From assembly GCF_041146395.1 (NCBI RefSeq), contig NC_090999.1, forward strand, positions 67,399,001-67,463,000: a stretch of 64,000 bases of DNA, read 5' to 3'. Source of the stretch: Eulemur rufifrons. Its lineage: Eukaryota > Chordata > Mammalia > Primates > Lemuridae. The translations under genes were made by a program, and so were the position numbers. The notes under the pieces were generated by a model, which saw only the letters and a program-made list of their open reading frames with translations, did not search any database and was not told where the DNA came from. Positions 49,459 to 59,486 of the stretch are shown here, piece by piece (position 1 is the first letter of the stretch; each line of letters begins with the position of its first letter).

Positions 49459-50740
49459 TTATTTTATTTTATTTTATTTTATTTTATTATAATTTTCATT
49501 TCAAATTTTAGAGGGCACAAGTGTTCTTGTTGCATATACACTTAGGATTGTCATATATTCTTATTGAATTTATCCCTTTATCATTATATAATTACAGGTA
49601 GTCATTATATAATGGCATTGCCATTTCTTAGTATTGTTGATTTAAATTCTATTTTATGTGATATGATCATAGTTATTTGTGCTTGCTTTTAGTTTCAACT
49701 TCCATGGTGTATTTCTTTCTATACCTTTAGGAGAATCTCCATGAGTTGAGGTGTTTCTTGGCAACAGTATACGTTCGGGTTGTGTTCTTTTATACTCTCA
49801 GCCAATCAATATACACCTTTTAAGGAAGGCATTAGGACAGTTCATATTCAATGTTGATACTGATATGTGAATACTCTTCTGGTCATCATTTTGATGCTTA
49901 CTTAGTTGCTTTGTTTATAGCCCACCACTGTGAACAGAGGGGAAGCAGCTGCTTCTGAGAGCCCTGGCTCAGTTGTCCCTTGGGGGCCCCATCCCAACTC
50001 ATGTGGGAACTGCCATGGCTGTGTTGGTAGCTGTGGGTGGGAGACAGGGGAAGGAGGAGAAGAGTCTGAAGGGTGGAGAGCAGGCACTCTGGTCTCTTTG
50101 TCCCGAGGGCCTCCCCTGGCATGCTGCATTCTTCTCATCCCTGAAGGCAGCCTACCCTGAATGCCCAAGCTCTGGGATCACACAGTTCCCCTGGGATCCA
50201 CAAACCCCTGTGGCAACCATAGTCTGGGCAGGTTTTGGGAAATGTTTCTGTGGGGACCAAAGACAAGAAAACTGAAGGGTTGAAGCTTCCTGGGGAGGAC
50301 AAAATGGGTTGAAAAACAGCATGGTACCTACCACCTCTGCTCAAGTCTGTGGTAAGGGGAGCAACCCCAAGGGGGCTGGCAGCCTGGTGCTCTGCTCTGA
50401 AGAAGCTTCCAGTTCACTGGCAGCAGCAGCTTTTGGGCTCACGGGGTCGAGAAGCTCCCCAACAGTTTGGGAGCCTGCAGTCTGCCAGAGGTGTGAGGGG
50501 AGAAAAAACAAACACCCCCACTTACGCTTTCCATGAGGCTAAAAATCCCTTGGGGTTTATCTCTGCCAAGATCTTGCTCTTTCTTTTCTACTCCGCAACA
50601 ACTTCCTGTGGAATCTCTGGTAGGTTCTGGCACTTTTCCCTAAGAATTACACCTGACCTATTTTTTTTTTTTATCTAAAACTTTTCCTTCTTTCTGAGAT
50701 GATACGGCAAGTGATGTCTCTAGTTAGCTATCTTGCCTCC
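49459..50740 (-). mobile_element. Short L1: 5' UTR joined to ORF2 start, no ORF1
   Basis: Reading the minus strand, the element starts with L1 5'-end text (GGAGGCAAGATAGCTAACTA, then GAGACATCACTTGCC). About 800 bp of GC-rich 5' UTR runs to about 49920. At 49889 and 49886 there are ATG codons followed by ORF2-start text. That text encodes degraded versions of the ORF2p opening and of the LNxNxxNAxLKR motif, then continues through the ORF2 EN N-terminal region to about 49490. An (AAAAT)n-like tail lies at 49461-49488. ORF1, RT and the 3' UTR are absent. The frames have stops, so no protein is made. Flanking duplications show that it integrated as one piece. The intact 5' end means the L1 promoter text came with it. 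Confidence 0.8.
49461..49488. repeat. (TTTTA)n tail of the short L1
   Basis: Five or six ATTTT units next to the left duplication. On the L1 sense strand this reads as an A-rich tail, so it replaces the normal poly(A). Confidence 0.9.
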
Positions 50741-50794
50741 CATCCTAGGTATTAATTTAATTCATATGATATCCCAATATAGAGATGTGGTAAA

Positions 50795-51010
50795 ATTATA
50801 GTTTACTATAAGCGCTGATTATGTAGTATGTGTATTATAATACCATATTTTAGTCTTACAGCAGCCTTGATAAGGTGTTGTGTTTATCACCCATTATACA
50901 GATTGTAAAACTGTGGTTCATAGAGCTTTAGGTAATGTTGTATAACCAGTAAGTGACAGGGATGAAATTAAATCCAGGACTGTGTACCTTTAGAGCTCAT
51001 GCTATTCTTA
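50795..51010 (-). repeat. MIR SINE, antisense
   Basis: Reverse-complement MIR order: TTAGTCTTACAGCAGCCTTG, ACCCATTATACAGATTGTAA, CAGTAAGTGACAGGGATGAA, then AGAGCTCATGCTATTC. Confidence 0.78.
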
Positions 51011-51959
51011 TAAAATGGGTCCACAACGCAGAGTGTTATATAGACAAAAATGAAAAATAGGGTTCTAATAATCTAAACAGGAATTCACAGCAGATGGCAG
51101 AACCAATCCTACTGAATCTTCTGATTTCAGGTGCAATGTTCTTTCCATTGCAACAGAGCCGTGTTCCTATTATATCCACGGGGCTGCATTCAGAAAACCA
51201 ACTGCTCCTCATGAGCATGCCCAGACTTTGCAGCTGTGATTGCCTTCTGGATTGTCAAGCAGAGCTGAAGTCCTAGCGCGCACACAGCCACAGACACACC
51301 ACGATCAAAAAGTGATCATCTGTTTTCTGGGCCATATCTCAAAATATCTTGATTGCATTTTATTGACATCTATGTTTTAAAATTGGTAGTGGAATTTGAT
51401 TTACCACAATACACTATTAACCAGAATGCATCATTCTCCAGTCATTTATTATATGTTTATCTCAAACCACAGAAGAGAGATTTTTTTAAAAAAAAACAAT
51501 ATTTTAGATCACTCATTTCCAGCTTTATTTCCTACAAAGGATCTAAAAATTTGTTAAATTAGGGGAGAGGTTGAAGTTACAATTTATATAGCCCAGTTAA
51601 AATTTTCAGTACAGATCTTACAAAGTAAATAATAGCCATACCAATTCCAATAATAGAAAATAAAGCTAAAATCTCTTCATTCATTAATTCATTCATTTAT
51701 TCATTCAGTCTACATAAAAATCACCCAGTTGTGGTCTTGTCATCAGACTGATTCGACTGGAGCTAAGCACTGGAGTCTCATTTCTCTCTCTTTTCTTTTT
51801 TGGCTTTCATTGCTCAGCTGTGAGTCTGCAATCAAAATTATTTCATACGTTATGAGAAGGGCAAGATTTCTTGAGAGGTAAAAGGATTTTTAAATCCTAA
51901 AATCCCTAGGAACTTACAACTTCCAACATGAAACAAAATGCTTCTGCCTTTTTCCTCTT
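51011..51959. other. Unassigned non-coding DNA
   Basis: No supported gene. A short TTCATTCATTCATT-type tract lies near 51680-51705. Confidence 0.5.
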
Positions 51960-52247
51960 GAAATTTTATGTGTTTATTTATATTTTGTTTTATTTTAATA
52001 ACTTTACCTTAACTTGATTCCAAAATCAAAATGATATAACAAGGCAAGCATTGAGAAATCTTGTTTCTAGCTCTCTCCTATAGGTAACCACTATTATTAG
52101 TTTTTTTTTTTGTATAATTTTAGTGCTTTTTAGGCATATTCAAGCAAACATAAATGCATACTCTTTTGCCCTTACCTGTTCTTTCATAAAAGAAAGCACA
52201 TTATGTAAAGCTTACTTACTTTTTTTAAACAATAGTATTAGTTTCCT
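51960..52247 (-). mobile_element. Old L1M 3' part, antisense, left half
   Basis: T-rich plus-strand text of a reverse-complement L1M 3' end (CTCTCCTATAGGTAACCACT, AAACATAAATGCATACTC). It is interrupted by an MLT1 LTR at 52248-52727 and resumes after it. Confidence 0.55.
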
Positions 52248-52727
52248 ACCATTCTTGTAACAAATTATCATAAATTTAGTGGCTTAAACAACATAAATTT
52301 ATTACTTTACAGTGATGGAGGCCAGAATCCAAAACAGTCTCATAGGGCACTTTAGCCTATAAATTGCAGAGCTGGTTCTTTGTTGTGGTTCTAAGAAAGA
52401 ATCTACGTATTTTCTACGTATGGCCTCTTCCAGATTCTAGAGGCTGCTTTGTCATTCCTCGGCTAGTAGTTACACCACTCCAGTTTCTGTTTCAGTCTTC
52501 ACATTGCCTTCTCGCCTTTTGTCACTGACTCTCCCTCTAGCCCCTTCTTATAAGGACAATTTGAGATTACATTTAGGGGCCACTTGGATAATCCAGGATA
52601 ATCTTTCCATCTCAAGAGCCTTAATTTAATCACATTTGCAAAGTCCTTTTGTCATATAAGGTAACACAAGTTCTGAGGATTAGGGTGTGGGGAGAGGGCA
52701 TTATTTGGCATGACACAGCAATATATC
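52248..52727 (-). mobile_element. MLT1-type LTR, antisense, nested in L1M
   Basis: Reverse-complement MLT1D/F-like order: TATTAGTTTCCTACCATTCT, TAAATTTAGTGGCTTAAACA, CTCCCTCTAGCCCCTTCTTA, GATAATCCAGGATAATCTTT, CTTAATTTAATCACATTTGC. Length (about 480 bp) indicates a nearly full LTR. No viral genes. Confidence 0.82.
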
Positions 52728-52930
52728 CTGGATATCATTCCATATCCATCATTAGGTAGGCAGCTTTCTTTCTTTCTTTTTATAGCTGCATATTACTTTG
52801 TGTATAATTATACCATGATTTATTTAACTAATTTGCCACTTATGGATATTTTTGCTTTTATAGCCCATGCTACAATGAATAACCTTATAAATATAATATT
52901 TTGGAGCCGTACAGATATGTAATATACTAT
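52728..52930 (-). mobile_element. Old L1M 3' part, antisense, right half
   Basis: The L1M text resumes: TTTTTATAGCTGCATATTAC, TTATACCATGATTTATTTAA, GCTACAATGAATAACCTTAT. This is the usual reverse-complement ORF2 tail of an ancient L1. The ORF at 52710-52922 is antisense noise. Confidence 0.65.
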
Positions 52931-52995
52931 GTACAAATATAAATACATGTAATAAATATATAAATATAATATATAAATATGACATATTATAAAAT

Positions 52996-53023
52996 GTTAA
53001 TGTTAATATTTATTAACATTAAC
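52996..53023. repeat. Perfect 28-bp AT palindrome
   Basis: Two 13-base arms (GTTAATGTTAATA and TATTAACATTAAC) with a 2-base spacer, within a TA-rich tract at 52920-53040. Confidence 0.9.
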
Positions 53024-53040
53024 TCAAAAATTTTTATTAA

Positions 53041-55744
53041 AAGGTATATATGTTCATGGATGGAATTTTCATAATTAGTTCATATTTCTGAGAATAAATC
53101 ATGTTACTTGTTAGAATGAGATAGTATTCAACATCAATTCTATCCTATTTTTCTTTTTATAGGTATAACATCTGAGAAATCTTGTTCACACAAATAGAGA
53201 GGTGAGAATTAAAGGAGTTATAGCAATATCTTTCAATTCTTTAAATTGCTTGTTAATCATATACATAAAATATATCATTACAAACTATTGAATGACTTAT
53301 CAGCTGACAACTCAATTGTGTGCTCCTGTAACTTTGTTGTATGAAAATAGTAATGACTTTCAAAATACTGCTTTTGATTTGAAAAAGTGAATGACTCGGA
53401 TTAAGTGGAAAATAAATGATAAATATTTTGCAATTCAGTGGTTGCCAACTATGTTTTGCTGTTCTGAGGGTTTTACCTCTTAGAATAATGAAGATGATAA
53501 AATCTAGGAAGTAAGAAATAAGATCTAAGTTGGGGAAGAAAAATTGGAAAGAAAAATTAGGGAAAGGAGCAAAATTCAACTGCCTGTTTTCTTCTTGGGC
53601 AGATCAATTTTGGTTATGTGTACATGAGAGAGTCGAGGATCTAAAAATTGATTCCTTTAAAATACTACTTTTTTCATACTCCTGGTGAAGACTTCGTGCT
53701 GCCCCAGGTTATACATACCCCATCCAATGTGAAGACCACAGCTATTCGCTACTTCAGAATATATTTTCAAACACTAAAGGCTGTACTTTTACTCTCTTCC
53801 TAATGACATTCATAAATTTTCGAAGCGCTACATTGAAGGGTCTCTGAAGTAATCCCTCTTCAAGAGCAAGAATTGTCTCTTCTACTTAATTAACTTCTCC
53901 AGAATAACTCCTGGTACTTGTCAAATATATGTAGACCATAAATGCTTATGGATTGGGTAAAAGAAAGTTATCACAACTAAATGCAATGCATAAACACCTA
54001 GTTCAAATTTGGTCAGCTTTCTGTTCACTCACCTTCTAAGACAGTCAGTCTTGGCCCTAATTGGAAGGATCTACCCAGTTCAGCTGCTTTTATATAACTG
54101 TAACAAGGCATAAGTGAGATTTTTCTGCTGTTTTAGATGTCTGGCTGGGGCTCCAAAGCAGAGCACAATGGGTGTTAAGTGCCCACACATTCTAAAGAGG
54201 TGCTAGACCATCTAGGCAGAACTTTTTGGAAGGTGGCCTAAATTGGTTCCATAACATCTAACCTATCACCACCTCCAGACTATATATAAAAAGAGGGCTG
54301 GTACATTAATGGGTGAGAACTGAAGAATAAGGATTTCCTAGAGGAAAATTCAGGAGTGCTGTGTTTTTCATCTCCTATTTCTTGGAGGGAGAATGTGCTC
54401 TTCTTCAACTTAAGCCAAGTGAATAGAACTTCAAGGGAATTGTCCAAAAGGCTTGGAGGTATAGAAACTCATTCCTGACTCTCACTATAAAAAAAATAGC
54501 TAGAGGCTGTCTGGTGCTAGCTGCAAAGCAGAACAAAGAGAGAGGGTTCCATAAAGGATGGCTTTTCTTTCCAGTGTTTGATGGAAAAACATGCATCTTT
54601 TCCCTTAGATTAAGGGAATGTTGAGTAATGTAGGCAAGCTTTAGCCAAGACCTTGAACCATTGCTCTTGAGGCATGCCCCCAAGAGCAATAGGCTGTGTG
54701 GGACATTTGCAAGAAGATATAGCTGGAAGGGAGGAATGTGGGAGATATTTGAAGAACTTTGAAGAGAGAGCACTGATATTTAGGTACTGGCCTTCCGGAG
54801 AGGTATAATTTTCAGATTAAAGTAGTGCCAGTCAAGTAGGACCTTTCTATCCTTTTACCTCCTGTACTTCCACCCTCAAAAGTCTGGGATGATCCAGAAG
54901 CCACCAGAGCAAATATAGGAGGGTTAAAGAGAATAAGAGGTCAACCACTCCCCCTTTCTCAATCACGTTTTCTAGCGCAGGACAGCCTGAGCTGCGGGAG
55001 GAGCCTTGATTGGGTGAGAGACTGACATAGCATTGGATTTGACTTGACTTTTAATACTTAACACATGACTTTATTAACAACTAAAAGGACCAAAAAAAGT
55101 TGGCATCTGCTTAAGATATGATTTTTGTTGGTGCTGGGAGATCAGATAGAAATTGCGAGAAAATATAGTCATCTCCTGTTGACATGTCAGACTCAATAAA
55201 CTGGTTACCGAACGATACCCAAAATGTTTTTTTTAACCTAAGATTTTTAAATGATTTCCTGAGAACTCATTCACACCTTCTAATGTGAATCTCGTTGCAA
55301 ACAATTTTAATGAACTAAGCCATGGAATTTGATGTGAGTATAAAAAGTAACAGAGAAGTGAGACTTCAGTGTGCAAAGAGAGAATGCCAGCTCACTGCCC
55401 TCAATTGTTTGACGTTTTGAAGAAATTTGATGGAGCCCAAACCCAGATTATATTGGGGTGAGGGAGGGAAGGAAGGATCTGTTTTAAACCACTTTTGACA
55501 AGAAGGGTCACTTCCCTATTTAGAGTCTGAAATAAAAGTGTGGTTCCCATTAAGTAACTCCGTACTTATTTCAGTATAACCCAACTAAACACCCCTGACA
55601 TTCTTATTCTCCTACAGTAACTCAGATGCTATTTCATCCAATATTATGTGGGCATTGTTTGCCTCTGTTTTTGTCTTACCTTTCTAAATCCCAAAATTCT
55701 TCATTCTCTCTAGCTTCAGGTGAACTTTTCAGTTGGAAAATACT
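53041..55744. other. Unassigned non-coding DNA
   Basis: No gene that I can support and no repeat that I can name. The 122-residue antisense ORF at 54405-54773 has no domain or codon-like signal. A TATATAAAAAG word lies at 54281, but nothing around it marks a promoter. Confidence 0.5.
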
Positions 55745-55970
55745 GTGAATAATAATATCTGATATTTCCTGTGTGTTGACTTTGTCACAACTTTTTCTAA
55801 GCACTTTAAGAATATTACTTATTTAATTACTATATTAACCTCTATTATGGTTATAATTATTGTTCTTAATTAAAGATGATGGATAAGAAGCACAGAAAAG
55901 TTAAATAACTTTTATTGTTGGTATGTGTAGGGTCTGGATTTGAACCAGCATCTGCCTCTAGAGGCCTAAC
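55745..55970 (-). repeat. MIR SINE, antisense
   Basis: Reverse-complement MIR order: CTAAGCACTTTAAGAATATT, AGATGATGGATAAGAAGCAC, AGTTAAATAACTTTTATTG, then GGTCTGGATTTGAACCAGC. Confidence 0.75.
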
Positions 55971-57039
55971 ATTTTCCCTTCTCATTCTACACCTTCTTGA
56001 AAGGAAACTTGCTTTTCCATTCTGGGTGAACAGGTAGGCTAGCAACATGTAGAAAAAGCTAAAATCCTTCCTATGTACCACTGGCCAATCTTTTTTCGTG
56101 TAGCTTCCATTGGAATTCTGTAGGTGTTGATTCATTTTTACGTAAGTAGCCTTCGTAAACCTGAAGAGCAAATGCTTCTGATAGCAAATTAGAAAGTTTG
56201 AAGGATCAAATTTCCAAGACCATGAAATGATAACTGAAAACCAGAGGCAATGAAAAGCGAAGATAAATCAATACACAGAAGGGGATAAGTATCTTAACCA
56301 GTTGAAATAACTATTAATATTACTTACACAGAAAGGAAGAAAATATTTGGCCACATCATATTGTATTTTCCCGAGATTTCTACAAAAATATCTTTCATTC
56401 CACAAACTCTACTGCCATGACTTTGGAAAATGTAATCCACCACATTGACCTAAATGTTCAAAAATAAGCAATACTTGCCAAATTCCTCACATTTCTTTTT
56501 CACAGCAAAAACTCAGACTTCATAAAATTCAGAAACCTAATATCCGTATTGTTAAATTTCCCTTTCACACTACTGATGTTGTCAGCAGCCTCTTATACAA
56601 GGAAAATGCCATTTCTTTTGCTATGTCAATCATTCTCTTAAAACAGAGGCGTAAGAAGCAATGTGTCCTATGTACGGCCTATACCTAGGAATGCTCCCAT
56701 ATGGCCTTTACAGATCTTGCTTCCTGGGAGCCATTCCAGGCCCTTGCATGAGTGCCAGGCTCCCACTTCTTTCCCACCATCCTACTTCTCCAGCCTTCCT
56801 CCCACTGTGGCTGTGTGGGCTGCACCATATTCCTAATTTCAAGGCCAAGTTCTATTATCAAACAGAATTTATTTCAAGAATGATAGGGTGCCATTTACAA
56901 ATTCCTTTTTTTTTCTTCTTTCTTATCCCATTGCTAACCTCAATGTGACATCTATTAAGAGCCAGGAGTATACTTATCTATCTTACAGATTATTATTGGG
57001 AAAAAAGGTCTATTTCCTTCAAGTTCACACAGCAGAGGC
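55971..57039. other. Unassigned non-coding DNA
   Basis: No gene or named repeat. The 95-residue ORF at 56661-56948 has no recognisable domain. Confidence 0.5.
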
Positions 57040-57440
57040 TTTCTGATGAGGCTGTGAAATATGAGTTGTGGAGATGCCAGAGGCAGTGATGGTGCTTTAC
57101 CTGCCAGCAGTTGTTAGTTTCACAGCGGTTTAAAGGGAGATAACAGAAAAACAACCTGACTCATGGAAAAAATGTGAGAAAAATACTCTTGGAACGTTAA
57201 GGTGGCAATGCCAATATTCAATGAACTTTGCCTCCCCTGCAAAGAAGTCTCCTGGCGCCGAAGTGACAGAAGGAGATGTATGATTGTCTGCTTTATGCCA
57301 CTTCCAAGCTGGCCTTTAGTCTGCTATTAGAGCATCACAGGAATAACTTAGGGTGACAAATTCAGAAGCCATGTTAATTACCTCTAAAATAGTTTGAAAT
57401 GAGAGTGATTAAAGAATTTAAATTCAAGTTAGGCTCGTCA
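57040..57440. promoter_or_regulatory. Candidate conserved non-coding element
   Basis: Unique sequence of balanced composition with an AP-1 word TGACTCA (57160), a GGCGCC palindrome (57254) and several short AT-rich homeodomain-like words. It has no repeat and no frame. Function is inference. Confidence 0.2.
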
Positions 57441-57500
57441 TAACTAGGTTTTCATGATAAGCATTCTTCCCTAAGGTTAACAGAAAGTTCATCTCTCATA

Positions 57501-57872
57501 GTGGGTTGAATGGTGTCCCCTAAAAAGACATGTCTAAGTCCTAACTCCTGGTATAGAACGGGCCCTAATTCCAATGATTGATGTCCTTATAACACAAGGA
57601 GAGGACACACAGAGATACGTACAGAGACAATATGGCCATGTGAACATGAAGGCAGAAATTGGAGTGATGGGGCTATAAGCCAAGGAATATCAGGGATCGC
57701 GAGCAACTACCAGAAGCTAAGACGACTCAAGGAAGGATTCTTCTTGAGTCCAGAGGAGCATGCGCCTGCCAACACGTTGATCTTGGACTTCTAGTCACCA
57801 TAACTGTGAAAGAATACATTTCTATTGTTGAAGCCACATAGTTTGTGGTAATTGTTATGGCAACCCTAGTAG
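57501..57872 (+). mobile_element. MLT1-type ERVL-MaLR LTR
   Basis: Order GGTTGAATGGTGTCCCCTAA, AAGTCCTAACTCCTGGTATA, GGGCCCTAATTCCAATGATT, AGATTGGAGTGATGGGGC-like text, CGAGCAACTACCAGAAGCTA, AAGGAAGGATTCTTCTTG, and a 3' end at GAATACATTTCTATTGTTGA. Fits MLT1C-like. The antisense ORF at 57727-57936 is in it. Confidence 0.85.
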
Positions 57873-57904
57873 CCCTGTATATAAAAATATATATATATTG
57901 CTTT

Positions 57905-58093
57905 CCAGAAGCAATAAATATAGTAGCTAAGGACATAGACTGTGAAGGCAGATTGCCCAGGATTAAATCCCATCTCTGCCAATTACTAACTAAATGAAAT
58001 TGTCAAGTTACTTAACCTTTCCTTTTTGCAATCCCTTCATCTTTAAATGGGGATTACAATGTATAGATTATAGAATTGTTAAGGGCATTTAAA
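57905..58093 (+). repeat. MIR SINE interrupted by Alu, left part
   Basis: MIR order GTAGCTAAGGACATAGACTG, AAGGCAGATTGCCCAGGATT, AATCCCATCTCTGCCAATTA and ACCTTTCCTTTTTGC. The element is cut at 58093 by an antisense Alu and resumes at 58458. Confidence 0.78.
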
Positions 58094-58440
58094 TTTTCTT
58101 TTTTTTTTTTTTTTTTTTTTTTGAGACAGAGTCTTTGCTCTGCCTGGGATAGAGTGCCGTGGCGTCAGTCTAGCTCACAGCAACCTCAAACTCTCAGGCT
58201 CAAGCGATCCTCCTGCCTCAGCCTCCCGAGTAGCTGGGACTACAAGCATGTGCCACCATGCCCGAGTAATTTTTTTCTATATATACTTTTAGTTGTCCAA
58301 ATACTTTCTTTCTATTTTTTTTAGTAGAGACGGAGTCTTGCTCTTGCTCAGGCTGGTCTCGAACTCCTGACCTTGAGCGATCCTCCCACCTCGGCCTCCC
58401 AGAGTGCTAGGATTACAGGTGTGAGCTACTGCGCCCGGCC
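58094..58440 (-). mobile_element. Strepsirrhine-type Alu, antisense
   Basis: Full Alu dimer on the minus strand, beginning with a poly(T) (tail) and ending GCGCCCGGCC (5' end). Features I associate with lemur Alu are the GTGGCGTCAGTCTAGCTCAC arm and the expanded A- and T-rich mid-linker with TATATATAGAAAAAA on the sense strand. Flanks TGTTAAGGGCATTTAAA (58077-58093) and TGTTAAAGGCATTTAAA (58441-58457) form a 17-bp target duplication with one mismatch. The two short ORFs inside it are artefacts. Confidence 0.95.
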
Positions 58441-58520
58441 TGTTAAAGGCATTTAAAAAGTTAATATTTGTGTGGAACCTAGAGCAAGGCCTTGTACACA
58501 TTAAATGTCATACAAGTGGA
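58441..58520 (+). repeat. Target duplication and resumed MIR
   Basis: Right copy of the Alu target duplication (58441-58457), then the rest of the MIR tail, GGAACCTAGAGCAAGGCC and GTACACATTAAATG. Confidence 0.7.
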
Positions 58521-58734
58521 TAGTGCTTTATTCATCTGGGAAGGCCTTTGCAATATATCTCCTCATGGCCACTCTCATAATTTTTTTTCATTGCAGAACC
58601 TTATTTTTGTTGGCCCAGTAACCTCTTTTTAATCTCTTATATTAAATTCTGTTAAACCTAGAACTAATTAATTTTATAACAAGTTTACAATGTGTTTTTG
58701 TTTTTTAATTATGGAAAGGAAAAATAAGCAGAAA

Positions 58735-58870
58735 TTCATTTATTTGATGAGTATTTACTGAGCACCTGCTGTATACCAACTTCTGCCATTGGGAAGAAAA
58801 AAACAGATTCAGACCCTATTGTAACAGAATTTATAGTCTAGTGGAAATATTGAATGTCAAAGTAATTCAC
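58735..58870 (-). repeat. L2 3' tail, antisense
   Basis: ATGAGTATTTACTGAGCACC, then TGCTGTATACCAAC and CAGAATTTATAGTCTAGTGG match the reverse complement of the L2 3' end. Confidence 0.7.
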
Positions 58871-59128
58871 TATTTGTATATAGTCTACTTTGATATGAGT
58901 ACTTAAAGGCACTTGAGATACTAGAAGCAGAAACACTACTGGGTTTTACAGAACCCAACATCGTTTGAAACTTCTGCTGCATTTTTTATTTTCAAACATG
59001 TCTTCCATCTTTTCACCTATACCACCATCTATTTTGCTGCTTTTCACATCCTGCTTCAGGTGCTAGCGATATTTGCCATTCTCTTATTTGTAGGAGAGAA
59101 ACTGGATTCTTGGCTAAGACAAAATATA

Positions 59129-59344
59129 CAGTAGTCCCCCCCTTATCTGCAGTTTCACTTTCTGAGGTTTCAGTTACCTGTGGTCAACTGCAGTTTGAAA
59201 ATAATAAAGTACAATAAGATAGTTTGAGACAGAGAAAGAGACCATATTCACATAACTCTTATTGCAGTATATTTTTATAATTATTCTATTCTATTATTAA
59301 TTATGTTTGTTAATCTCTTAATATTCCTAATTTATGAATTAAAC

Positions 59345-59386
<42 letters not shown>

Positions 59387-59484
59387 AGAAAAAACAGTAG
59401 ATACAGGATTTGGTACTGTCTGAAGTTTCATGCATTTACTGGGGATCTTGGAACATATTCCCTGTGGACAAGGGAAACCTACTG
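59129..59484 (+). mobile_element. Short Tigger-like DNA transposon with GT repeat
   Basis: It starts CAGTAGTCCCCCCCTTATC and ends in CAAGGGAAACCTACTG, an imperfect inverted terminal repeat. Both ends are next to TA (59127-59128 and 59485-59486), the mariner/Tigger target. Inside are TTTCAGTTACCTGTGGTCAA near the left end and GGGGATCTTGGAACATATTC near the right end. A GT microsatellite occupies 59347-59385. It is non-autonomous with no transposase. Confidence 0.75.
59347..59385. repeat. (GT)n microsatellite
   Basis: About 17 uninterrupted GT units, then an AT break, inside the Tigger-like element. The Cys-Val ORF at 59303-59503 is due to it. Confidence 0.95.
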
Positions 59485-59486
59485 TA

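Noticed and set aside
49898..50678. Cluster of overlapping ORFs in a GC-rich island that looks like an exon or CpG island
   Set aside because: The text is L1 5' UTR on the minus strand. The ORFs exist because of GC-rich composition, and CpG sites are few.
54405..54773. 122-residue antisense ORF with a leucine-rich start
   Set aside because: No recognisable domain, no cleavage-site pattern that I trust, and no neighbouring exon. Chance length is likely.
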